A DNA stretch of 64,000 nucleotides from Candidatus Promineofilum glycogenicum (lineage in GTDB: Bacteria > Chloroflexota > Anaerolineae > Promineifilales > Promineifilaceae): NCBI GenBank assembly GCA_016707605.1, contig JADJHJ010000001.1, positions 124,001-188,000 on the forward strand, read 5' to 3'. Below are positions 47,096-55,049 of this stretch, one piece after another. Positions within the stretch are counted from its first letter, which is position 1. Each line of letters begins with the position of its first letter. The translations under genes were made by a program, and so were the position numbers. The notes below the pieces were generated by a model. That model saw only the letters and a list, made by a program, of their open reading frames with translations, was not told where the DNA came from and made no database searches.

Positions 47096-47416
47096 GCTTA
47101 GGACTCCTGTCATCGACTATGAGAACTCATGCAAACATGACATGCCCCGCGGGGCGCCGCGTTGGAAAGCTAAGGTCGGGAATGCTACGCTACATAGCAA
47201 GACAGCGCAATTCACTGCACCTATGCCGAGCATCACACCTATGGGGTTTGTTCACTAATATCGTTCAAATCGTTTCTGGCACGAATCCTGTCGCGTTTGA
47301 GGACGTTTTCAGGACGTTGGTATTGTACAGTATCGACTATCTGTTCACAATAGCCCGATATACGCAGTTTGGGGAAAAGAGTACGGGCAATCTACACTCA
47401 AGTGGAGGTTTGAAAG
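47096..47416. other. Divergent regulatory region between the SARP and protease genes
   Basis: 321 bases with no coding frame of substance. It holds the AGGACGTT direct repeats at 47300-47318 and otherwise no repeat or hairpin that stands out. Confidence 0.5.
47300..47331 (+). promoter_or_regulatory. SARP-box-like direct repeat and -10 of the protease gene
   Basis: AGGACGTT at 47300-47307 and 47311-47318, an exact 11-bp period, followed after 7 bp by TACAGT (47326-47331). SARP regulators bind heptameric direct repeats with 11-bp period placed about 8 bp ahead of the -10 box, so the geometry fits. The SARP gene is divergent, 205 bases away. Confidence 0.6.
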
Positions 47417-48586
47417 ATGCAAGGCAAGAAGCAATCCGTTATGGTCGTCTTGGGCACGGTCATCCTGTTGCTGTTCTCCCTGTCGCTGACCGCGCAGGCG
47501 CAGGATAGCGCAACCGCCCAGCCCCCGACCGGCGGCCAAGTGGAGACGCTGGCCAACGGCACCGTCAGAATCACCGCCTCGCCGGCCCAGTCGGCGGCAG
47601 TGATGGGTTATTGGACCCGCGAACGGCTGGCGGCGACGGCCCCGCTGGCCATGCCGATGGACAGCGGCAATCCGCGCGCCCCGCGCGCCCGGCCGCCTTC
47701 AGTCCTGGTCCCCGATGTGGTCGCCGGCGGCGCGCCGGCTGCCGGCGCCGATGCGGTGGCCCGCGCGGCTTTTGCTCAGGACTGGGCGGCGCTTGAGGCC
47801 AGCGTGCTGGAAGAAAGCGCGGCCGAGAGTCCGGCCGCCGCCGACGGCACGCCCGGCCTCTATGCGTCCTACATCGTCAACAAGAACACCGCCATCGCTC
47901 AGTCTTCGGGCCACAGGCCGGCCGGCCGGCTGTCCTTCACGACGCCGAACGGTACCTCTTACTGTTCCGCGTCGGTCATCAGCGGCAACAACATCATCGC
48001 CACGGCGGCCCACTGTGTCTATAACAGCACCAGCAACACGTGGTACAACAACTGGGTCTATACCCCCGTTTACCGCAATGGCGCTGCGCCGTATGGTTCG
48101 TTCCCGTATCAGACGTGCTGGATTCTGTCGTCGTGGATCGCCCTCACCGGTTCCTACAGCATCAATTCCTGGGCTGACGATGACCTGGCCCTGTGCAAGA
48201 TGCGCACCAACGCCGCCGGCCAGTCGCTGAGCAACACAACTGGCTGGTATGGTCGCCAGTCGAACGCCAACCACGTCCGGCACATCCATAACCTGGGCTA
48301 CCCGTTCCAGGATTACAATCTGTCTTCCCTGACCGACGCCGGAAAATATCTGCGGCTGTGCGCCAACGAGACGTTCTATCAGGCCAACAACGTCATGGGC
48401 GGCGGCTGCAACTGGGGGCCGGGCATCAGCGGCGGCCCGTGGATCGCCAGCTATGACCCGTTTGATCCGGTGACATCCTACGTCAACGTGGTCAACTCCG
48501 GCCTGTTCGTCGGCGGGCAGAATCTCTACGGCGGCCGCTTCAATAGCAACAACATCGGCGTTTTGTGCCCCGCGGCCGGCTGTTAG
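47417..48586 (+). CDS. Secreted trypsin-like serine protease
   Basis: 389 residues, of S1 (V8/glutamyl-endopeptidase-like) type. A signal peptide (QGKKQSVMVVLGTVILLLFSLSL, cleavage after AQA near 28) is followed by an Ala/Pro-rich propeptide (about 30-145). The protease domain contains the triad H199 (ATAAHC), Asp256 (DDDLAL) and Ser338 (GISGGP). Cys pairs in SYCSAS/AAHC and CANE/GGGCNW suggest disulfides. GGAGG lies 8 bases before the ATG. Secreted proteolysis is the likely role. A terminator follows at 48616. The propeptide is unusual in composition and probably removed on activation. Confidence 0.85.
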   Translation: MQGKKQSVMVVLGTVILLLFSLSLTAQAQDSATAQPPTGGQVETLANGTVRITASPAQSAAVMGYWTRERLAATAPLAMPMDSGNPRAPRARPPSVLVPDVVAGGAPAAGADAVARAAFAQDWAALEASVLEESAAESPAAADGTPGLYASYIVNKNTAIAQSSGHRPAGRLSFTTPNGTSYCSASVISGNNIIATAAHCVYNSTSNTWYNNWVYTPVYRNGAAPYGSFPYQTCWILSSWIALTGSYSINSWADDDLALCKMRTNAAGQSLSNTTGWYGRQSNANHVRHIHNLGYPFQDYNLSSLTDAGKYLRLCANETFYQANNVMGGGCNWGPGISGGPWIASYDPFDPVTSYVNVVNSGLFVGGQNLYGGRFNSNNIGVLCPAAGC

Positions 48587-48615
48587 TCAGCTAATCTGGT
48601 TTTCACTCCTGAGAG

Positions 48616-48643
48616 GGGCCTGGCCACAAGCCAGGCCCTTTTT
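48616..48643 (+). terminator. Terminator of the serine protease gene
   Basis: 9-bp perfect stem GGGCCTGGC / GCCAGGCCC, 5-base loop, then TTTTT. It lies 30 bases after the stop. Confidence 0.9.
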
Positions 48644-48726
48644 CTTGGTCGCGGAACTATTGCCGCACCGTCATCGTCATGGGATAAGGCGTCTCAGGGA
48701 CGAAACTACCGAAGGAGAGATACGAA

Positions 48727-49542
48727 ATGACAAGACGTGTGCTGTTTGTTCTGTTGATAGGGGTGTTCGTGGCGGTCGCGGCGGTCGCCTGCTCGCCCGA
48801 CGGTGGACAGGAGATTCCCCTAAGTGGCGCGAATGACACCGCAAGCGACACCGCGAGCGAGGCCGCGAACGACACCGCGGGCGACACCGCGAGCGAGGCC
48901 GCCGGCGATCTTTCGGTCGCGGCCGAAGTTGGCGCCACGGGCACGCCCGGCGCATTGGCGACCGTGCCCGATGTCCAGATTGTGGACGCGACACCGATGA
49001 GCGACGCCGAGCTGGCGGCCCAGCCGACCAGCCAAGTAGAAGGTGGCGCGGCGGCCGACGAGGCCGGTCAGACTGAACCGGGCGGGCTGGACGGCCTACC
49101 CCCTGTGGCCGATTGGCCAACCTACGCCGACAGCGCCTATGGTTTCAGTATGATGGTTCCGCCGGACTTCATCGTCCGCGCGGCCGACGCCGCGCGGCTG
49201 ACCGGGCTGATGCCCGCGCCGTCAGCCGCGGTCTACTTCATGAATCCGACGACGGCCGACAGCGCCCTGGCCGGAACGGACGCGCCCGATCTGGAAGTGC
49301 GTATCTTCGAGAGCGGGCCGATAGGTGCATTAGGCGATTGGCTGACCGCGGCCGGCAGTGTTGCCGACCAGACGACGACGCCTTACCAGTTGGGCGGCCT
49401 ATCGGGCGTGCAGATTTGTGCTACAACGATGGTCTTTCCCCAGTGCTCGATCTTCGTCGCCGGCAACGACCGTGTCTATCAGTTGCGGGCACTGAACCTG
49501 GAAGGCGAAACGATGGCCCAGAGCTTTACGCTTACGCCGTAG
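48727..49542 (+). CDS. Lipoprotein with Ala/Asp/Ser repeat stem
   Basis: 271 residues. Lipobox VAAVAC (C22) is followed by a low-complexity stem (about 36-62) of repeated NDTASDTASEAA units, encoded by tandem GCGAGCGACACC-like repeats. The C-terminal domain (about 130-271: YADSAYGFSMMVPPDFIV ... YQLRALNLEGETMAQSFTLTP) resembles the PsbP/DUF1795-like fold of bacterial lipoproteins, but no function is known. The repeat stem could vary in length by slippage. Confidence 0.72.
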   Translation: MTRRVLFVLLIGVFVAVAAVACSPDGGQEIPLSGANDTASDTASEAANDTAGDTASEAAGDLSVAAEVGATGTPGALATVPDVQIVDATPMSDAELAAQPTSQVEGGAAADEAGQTEPGGLDGLPPVADWPTYADSAYGFSMMVPPDFIVRAADAARLTGLMPAPSAAVYFMNPTTADSALAGTDAPDLEVRIFESGPIGALGDWLTAAGSVADQTTTPYQLGGLSGVQICATTMVFPQCSIFVAGNDRVYQLRALNLEGETMAQSFTLTP

Positions 49543-49569
49543 AGACATGGGCAGGTTCGCTGCCGGCGG

Positions 49570-50766
49570 CTACCCGCGCGCCGGCAGCGGCCGGGCCAGC
49601 AGCTCGCCCAGGAAGTCGACCGTGGCCGCCAGTCGCGCCGGGTCGAGCCGGTCGAGTGTGTCGTGGGGTGTGTGGATGAGGCTGTCGATCAGGCTGTGGA
49701 TGCCGCCGGAGGTCAGGGCGATGCAGGCAATGCCCTGCATGGCGAAGATGGAGTGATCGCCCTGCGGCCACGGTTCTGTCTCCGCTATGCCCGGCCGGTG
49801 GCGTATGGCGGTGCGCGTCGCCTCGGCCCACGAGTCCGGGCAGTTGAAGAAGGCGACCGTCGTCGGGGCGTCGGGCAGCCCCACGCCATCGACGTTGACG
49901 ACCAGAGCAATGCGGCCGAATTCCCCGCCGCAGCCGGCTACGTAGGCCACTTCGCCCGGCGCGGCGTAGTGGTCTTCGCCGTTGAAGAAGACGAACTCCA
50001 GGTTGGTGGGTGGCTCGGTCGTGGCCAGGCGCTCGGCCAGGGCCAGCAGCGTGGCCACGCCGGCAGCGTTGTCCAGCGCGCCGGGCGTGCCGGGCTTGGT
50101 GTCGAAGTGGGCGCTGAGGACGAGCTTGTCGCGCGATGGGTGGGCGCGGCGGCCGATGACGTTGGCGGCGCGGCCGGGGCGGGCGACGCTGCGCAGACGC
50201 AAGGTGATGGCCGCGCGCCCGGCCATCAGCAGCACCGCGCCGACGTCGGCTCCCACCGTCACCGAGGGCAGCCTAAAGTCGCCGTCCTCGATGAGAGGCG
50301 CGGGGCTGGCGTGCATGGGACTGACGGCGATGACCGCCCGCGCCCCTTTTTGCTCCAGCAAATCGGCGATGCGTTGGTGTTCTTCGTAGGTGAAGAATGG
50401 ATAGTTGCGCGGAAAGAGGGGTTCGGCGGCCAGCGCGCCGTGCAACAGGGCGATGCGCCCGGTGAGGTCGGCCGCTTCCAACTCGGCCAGGTCGGCCACG
50501 GCGGCCAGCGGCGCGGTCACGTCGCAGGACGGCGAGTAGGGGTTGGCCATCACCGGCAGCGGGCCGTCGCCAACCCACAGGTCAACGCCGTCCAGCCGCC
50601 AATCGACACAGTCGAAGCCCTGCTGCTCGACTTCGTAGCCGGCGGCGCGCAGGGCGTTGGCGATATACTCCTCAGCAGCGAGGTTGGCCGGCGAGCCAAC
50701 CGGTCGCCCGCCGGGCCAGAGCACCAGCGCCGCCAGATGTTCCGCGATGCGGGTTGTGTCGCTCAT
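49570..50766 (-). CDS. M28-family zinc aminopeptidase with PA domain
   Basis: 398 residues. Metal ligands are visible as SAHFDTKP (His, Asp), ALDNAAG (bridging Asp), FFNGEDHY (Glu), VVNVDGVG (Asp) and IHTPHDT (His), the complete M28 set. A protease-associated-like insert lies at about 55-165. There is no signal peptide, so it is probably cytosolic. It removes N-terminal residues from peptides; specificity is unknown. It converges with the lipoprotein gene at 48727, 27 bases apart, and its start is 10 bases from a CAGATT palindrome. Confidence 0.87.
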   Translation of the reverse strand: MSDTTRIAEHLAALVLWPGGRPVGSPANLAAEEYIANALRAAGYEVEQQGFDCVDWRLDGVDLWVGDGPLPVMANPYSPSCDVTAPLAAVADLAELEAADLTGRIALLHGALAAEPLFPRNYPFFTYEEHQRIADLLEQKGARAVIAVSPMHASPAPLIEDGDFRLPSVTVGADVGAVLLMAGRAAITLRLRSVARPGRAANVIGRRAHPSRDKLVLSAHFDTKPGTPGALDNAAGVATLLALAERLATTEPPTNLEFVFFNGEDHYAAPGEVAYVAGCGGEFGRIALVVNVDGVGLPDAPTTVAFFNCPDSWAEATRTAIRHRPGIAETEPWPQGDHSIFAMQGIACIALTSGGIHSLIDSLIHTPHDTLDRLDPARLAATVDFLGELLARPLPARG

Positions 50767-50776
50767 ATGTCAGAAT

Positions 50777-50845
50777 CAAACCACAGATTACACAGATTAC
50801 ACAGATTAGATCATTAATCTATGAAATCTGTGTAATCTGTGGTTC
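50777..50845. repeat. CAGATT palindrome, type A
   Basis: TCAAACCACAGATT plus two 9-base units pairs with AATCTATGAAATCTGTGTAATCTGTGGTT. The last unit of one arm is mutated (ATCTAT). It lies between the M28 start and the next lipoprotein stop. Confidence 0.88.
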
Positions 50846-50854
50846 GATCTCTCT

Positions 50855-51382
50855 TTACCGGAAAGAGGCAATAAACGCATCGACTTCGGCCTGGTCCCAA
50901 TCGGCCTCGGCCGTCTGGAACATGAGCAGCGCCGGGCCGCCGTTGCCGGTAAAGGGCACGGTCAGCACGCGAATGGCCGTGGTCCCGCCCGAACCGGTGC
51001 CGGAGCCGACGGTCGCCGTCACCTCTTCGCCGCGAATGGTCATCGGGACTTCCTCGACCTCGGCCGCTTCCACCGCTTCGTTGCCCGCGCTGGAGGCCAG
51101 GGCGTCGCGCAACGCCTGCTCCAATTGCTCCCGGTCCATCCCGGATGATTCAGGGGCCTGGATCAGGAAGAAGTGGCTGGCGGTATCGGGTTTGCTGTAG
51201 CCGACCATCACCGTGCCGCCGAGGTCCATGCCGAAGTCGGCCGCATAGCCCGCGGGCACGTCGAACTCGGCGATCTGCGTTGCCTTTTCGGCCGCCGACT
51301 CGCCGGTGGCGACCAGGCCGCAGCCGGCCGTGGCCACAACCAGTACACTGAGCAACAAGACGAACATTCCCAAGCGTTTCAT
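50855..51382 (-). CDS. Small lipoprotein
   Basis: 175 residues. Signal peptide and lipobox ATAGC (C21). The mature part (FDVPAGYAADFGMDLGGTVMVGYSKP ... VPMTIRGEEVTATVG ... ALLMFQTAEADWDQAEVDAFIASF) has no recognised domain. The last helix is typical of small lipoproteins that predict fitness changes or fluxes, but no function can be assigned. The start at 51382 follows GGGAG. It is likely co-transcribed with the upstream DUF2207 gene, which is 79 bases away across a palindrome. Confidence 0.7.
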   Translation of the reverse strand: MKRLGMFVLLLSVLVVATAGCGLVATGESAAEKATQIAEFDVPAGYAADFGMDLGGTVMVGYSKPDTASHFFLIQAPESSGMDREQLEQALRDALASSAGNEAVEAAEVEEVPMTIRGEEVTATVGSGTGSGGTTAIRVLTVPFTGNGGPALLMFQTAEADWDQAEVDAFIASFR

Positions 51383-51394
51383 GTCAATCTCCCT

Positions 51395-51459
51395 TGTAGC
51401 GCGGGTTGGCAACCCGCTCTTACGGCAGACCAAGAGGCGGGTTGCCAACCCGCCCTACA
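51395..51459. repeat. Nested palindrome GCGGGTTGGCAACCCGC
   Basis: Each arm (about 27 bases) is itself a hairpin of the GCGGGTTGGCAACCCGC type, and the two arms also pair with each other (TGTAG ... CTACA ends). It lies between the small lipoprotein and DUF2207 genes. Confidence 0.75.
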
Positions 51460-51461
51460 AT

Positions 51462-53146
51462 CTAGCCCGCGCCGCTGGCCCCACCGCCGGCCGCGCCCGC
51501 CCCGGCCGCGCCGGCGGCCGAGGCCGAGGCGCTGCCGCCGGAGTTATTCGCGGCGGTGATGGCGGCGATGAAGACGACCATGTTGGCGCTGCCGTCGTCG
51601 CTCAGGCCGCGGAAGTAAGCGGGCACAACGTTGTAGCCCGACTTCGACTGCTGCTTCACCCACGGCTGGGCCTGGCCGAAGGCGGTGGCATAGGGCAGGT
51701 AGGCTTCATAGTAGGCCGGGTCGGGCACGTCGATCTTGCCCTTGCCCGCCTGGTCGAGAAAGCGGCGGAACGGGTCGAACGTCTCGGCCAGCTTCGCCCC
51801 GCGGTCGGACAGGGGCGAGACCGTCGCGCCAAAGAGCAGCGCGAACAGGCCAACCATAAAGATCGCCCCGGCCAACAGCAGCGGCCAGAAGCCGAAGGGT
51901 GATCCCAGTAGCAGCACGACCGCGGCCAGGGGCACGAGCAGCACCATTAGCACCCCGCCCCAGATCATCAGCCGCTTGCCGCGCTCCTTGGCCTCGCGGC
52001 TGATGAGGCCCTGCGCCTCGGCCTCGCCCTCCAGGCTCTCGGTGAACTTCTTCCAGCGCGAGGAGGTGATCAGCTTGCCCATGTCGGACATAGAAATCGT
52101 GTCATAGTGCGCGCCGGATTTGTCGGTGAAGAGCAGATCGAGCAGGGCGTTTTCGTGCGGACGCAGGTTGCTCGGCCGGTTTAGCAGTGTCACGTCGAAC
52201 TGATTCGATTCATACCACTTCTTCTCGGCCGTCTCCTCAATGCGGATCAGCCCGCGCTCGGCCAGGTTGAACAGCGTCGCCAGGCCGTGCTGCCAGCTAA
52301 TCGTCTGGTTGAACAGCCAGCCGGCCAGCGCCGGGGGCAGGTCCATGGGCGGCTTGTGGAGAAACGAGTTGGCTTTGCGGATGGTGCGCTGGTAGGGGCG
52401 GGCGGCGGCGAAGAGGGCGATCAGGCCGCCGGCGAGCGTTGCGGCCGCCGCGGTGATCCAGATCCACGCCCGACTGTTCTGCGCCTGCGTCTGCGCCTGC
52501 CAGGCAGGCGGCGTGCCGACGAAGGACCGGGGGCGAAGTTGAGCCGCACGACCAGCGGATCGCCGGACGACAGGTTGCCCTGGGTGAAGACGACCTGGCC
52601 GTCGCCGGCGGCGGCCTCGGCCTTGCCGGCCAGCACTTGCGGCTCGCCCACGCGTGTGGCCGCGGCCGGGTAGCTGACCGTCACCGTGCTGCCGGCGATG
52701 TCATACTCATACTCATCGGGCAGCGCCTGCCAGTCGAGCACGTCGGCCGCGTCCTCTTGCCGCACCACACCTAGAGCGCGATAGGACAGAGTGAAGTTCT
52801 GCACCGTGTCGGACGTGGGCGATAGATGCCAGGTGACGACGATGGGGTTGTTGCCCTCGATCTCCACCTGCCCGGGGCCGGTTCCCTCCGGCCAGGGCAC
52901 GCCGTCAACCCCGGCGACGATGTCGGTGATGCCGTCGGTGTGGTCGGTCGGCAGTTCGCGGAAGACAAAGCTGAACGGCCCGCCGACGAAGCGGAAGGCG
53001 ACCGTCTCTTCGACCACGAGCGAGCGGTCGGTCTGGGCGGCCACGTCCACGTCAAAGCGGTCGGCGCTATAGCTTCGGTCGTCCTGGGCGGCAATGGAGA
53101 ACAGCAGAGCGACGAACAGAAGAGGGAGCAAGAGCTTGCGTAACAT
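51462..53146 (-). pseudogene. DUF2207 membrane protein, frame broken once
   Basis: A DUF2207-family protein. The N-terminal half (52530-53146) has a signal peptide (MLRKLLLPLLFVALLFSIAA), SYSADRFDVDVAAQTDRSLVVEETVAFRF and a beta domain. The frame shifts in the run of five C (52529-52533 on the plus strand, read as G). It resumes with SFVGTPPAWQAQTQAQ, a membrane segment (WIWITAAAATLAGGLIALFAA), and the cytosolic MDLPPALAGWLFNQTISWQHGLATLFNLAERG domain, two further membrane segments and a Gly/Ser/Ala tail. One missing base explains the break. AAGGAG precedes the ATG at 53146. The function of DUF2207 is unknown. An assembly indel is as likely as decay. Confidence 0.72.
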
Positions 53147-53238
53147 TGGGTTTACTCCTTGTTGTGGGATCCCAATTTCAATACGCATGATATGAAAAAC
53201 GGGTTGCGGCGGCAAGTTGACGGTTGCACCCCACCCGG

Positions 53239-53394
53239 TGCATCCCACTTTCTGGAGTGGGTTGCACCTTCTTATAGACATCTAGAAAGTGCCGGGCGCT
53301 GGGCGATTGGTGCATCCCACTTTCTGGAGTGGGTTGCACCTTCTTAAAAACATCTAGAAAGTGCCAGGCACTCCAGAAAGTGCCAGGCACTCGA
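53239..53394. repeat. 72-bp-period direct repeat with internal hairpins
   Basis: Two 59-base copies (53239-53297, 53311-53369) differ at three positions. Each contains CACTTTCTGGAGTG and CTAGAAAGTGCC, which can pair with each other. A third, shorter run (CCAGAAAGTGCCAGGCACT) follows. It lies between the FAD gene at 53395 and the DUF2207 gene. Confidence 0.8.
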
Positions 53395-54966
53395 TCAGCG
53401 CGATAGGACGGCGCGGGCGGCGTTGTAGCCGGGCGCGCCGGTGACGCCGCCGCCGGGGTGCGCCCCCGCGCCGCAGAGGTAGAGGTTGCGCAGCGGCGTC
53501 TCGTAGCGGCTCCAGCCGGGGATGGGACGCATGACGAGCATCTGGTCCAGCCCCATCTGGCCGTGGTAGATGCTGCCCTCGGTCAGCCCGTAGCGGCGCT
53601 CCAGGTCGAGCGGGGTGACGACCTGACAGTGGAGCATCGTCGCGCGCACGCCGGGGGCGACGCCCTCCAGTACGTCCAGCACCGTCTCGCCGAAGGCCGC
53701 CGACTGGCCGTCCCAATCGCCGTCGCGCAGGGCGTAGGGGGCGTAGAGGGCGGTGATGGTCAGCATGTGGTGGCCGGCCGGGGCCAGCGACGGTTCGCGC
53801 AGGGTGGGAATGACGATCTCCAGATAGGGGCGCTCGGAGTAGCGGCCGTACTTGGCCGCGTCGTAGGCCCGCTCGATGGTGTCGAGGCTGGGGCTGACGC
53901 GGATGCGCCCGCCGAGTTGGGCCGGGTCGCTCGCGCCGGCGAACTCCGGCAGGCCGCTGAGGGCCAGATTGACCCGCGCCGTGCTGCCGCGGTAGATGAT
54001 GTTGCGCACGTGGCGCATCGTCTCCGGCTCCAGGTGTTGCGGCCCGACGAGGTCGAAGAGCGTCCGGCGCGGGTCGGCGTTGGAGAGGACAACGGCGGCG
54101 CGGATCGTCTCGCCGCCGGCCAGTTCGACGCCCACGGCCGCCGGTTCCGGGTCGCCCTCCACCAGCACGCGGGCCACGGCCGCGCCGGTGCGAATCGTTG
54201 CCCCGCGCTCGCGCGCCGCCGCGGCCAGCGCCTCGGCCAGCCGCCCCATGCCGCCGGCCACAAAGCGCTGCTCCAGCAGCCCGCCGAGGTTCTGGTAGAA
54301 GAAGCCCAGGTTGGTTCCCGCGCCGCGCGGGCCGAGCGTCGCGCCGACGACGGCCGAGCCGCCCAGCGCCCCCTTCAGCGCGTCGCTCTCGAACCACTCG
54401 TCCAGGTAGTCGCGGGCGGCCATCGGCAAAACGCGCATCAGCTCCATCATGTCATCGCCGCCCAGCCGCTTCAGGCGCAGGGCCAATGGCGCCCAGCCCA
54501 TCAGGTCGCCGCCGCGCAGGGCGCTCAGGTCGGGCGGGGCCAGCAGCAACATGCCCCGCAGCAGCCCGGCCATGCGCGCCACCTGGCGGGCGAAGGCGGG
54601 CCAGCGTTCGGCGTCGCGGGCGCTGAAGCGGGCGATCTCCTGCACTGTCCGCGCCTCGTCGCGCCAGAGGGTCAGGGCGCGGCCGTCGGGCTGGGGGGCC
54701 AAGAGCAGCGCCGGGCTGGTCTCGAACTTCAGCCCGTGGCGAGCCAGGTCGAGCTTGCGGACGATCTCGTCCTGGAAGAGGGCCGCGTCGGTCGCGCCGC
54801 TGTCCACGCGATAGCCAGGCCACACCTCTTCCGTGCCCGCTACCCCACCCAGCGTGTCGCGCCCTTCCAGCACCAGCACGCGCCGGCCGGCCGCGGCCAA
54901 CGTCGCCGCCGCCACCAGCCCATTATGTCCCGCACCGATTACGATTGCGTCGTAGTGTTCGTTCAT
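53395..54966 (-). CDS. FAD-dependent oxidoreductase, PYROXD2/phytoene-desaturase-like (copy 1)
   Basis: 523 residues. N-terminal Rossmann motif IVIGAGHNGLVAAATLAAAG (about 8-28), acidic ribose-binding E in VLVLEGR, and C-terminal GAGAHPGGGVTGAPGYNAARAV (FAD-binding second motif of the carotenoid desaturase / PYROXD2 group). The substrate is unknown; PYROXD2-like enzymes are often annotated NAD(P)/FAD-dependent. A paralogue is encoded directly upstream (55048). AAGGAACC precedes the ATG. The gap to the next gene is a CCAGG palindrome. Confidence 0.82.
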   Translation of the reverse strand: MNEHYDAIVIGAGHNGLVAAATLAAAGRRVLVLEGRDTLGGVAGTEEVWPGYRVDSGATDAALFQDEIVRKLDLARHGLKFETSPALLLAPQPDGRALTLWRDEARTVQEIARFSARDAERWPAFARQVARMAGLLRGMLLLAPPDLSALRGGDLMGWAPLALRLKRLGGDDMMELMRVLPMAARDYLDEWFESDALKGALGGSAVVGATLGPRGAGTNLGFFYQNLGGLLEQRFVAGGMGRLAEALAAAARERGATIRTGAAVARVLVEGDPEPAAVGVELAGGETIRAAVVLSNADPRRTLFDLVGPQHLEPETMRHVRNIIYRGSTARVNLALSGLPEFAGASDPAQLGGRIRVSPSLDTIERAYDAAKYGRYSERPYLEIVIPTLREPSLAPAGHHMLTITALYAPYALRDGDWDGQSAAFGETVLDVLEGVAPGVRATMLHCQVVTPLDLERRYGLTEGSIYHGQMGLDQMLVMRPIPGWSRYETPLRNLYLCGAGAHPGGGVTGAPGYNAARAVLSR

Positions 54967-54985
54967 GTGAGGTTCCTTTCGTGAG

Positions 54986-55049
54986 AGGTTCCAGGGGCCA
55001 GGTTCCAGGGGCCAGGGGAAGAAAGCTATTCCCCTGGCCCCTGGAACCT
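54986..55049. repeat. CCAGG-unit palindrome, unequal arms
   Basis: Left arm AGGTTCCAGGGGCCAGGTTCC and following, right arm TATTCCCCTGGCCCCTGGAACCT. The left arm has one extra 14-bp unit, and the right arm ends in the stop codon of the gene at 55048 (TAG on the minus strand, 55048-55050). The centre is AAGAAAGCTATT rather than AAGAGCGCTCTT. Confidence 0.85.

Noticed and set aside
53178..53390. 70-codon frame inside the 72-bp repeats
   Set aside because: The peptide is just the translated repeat unit (ARHFLDVYKKVQPTPESGMH); no ribosome site or homology.
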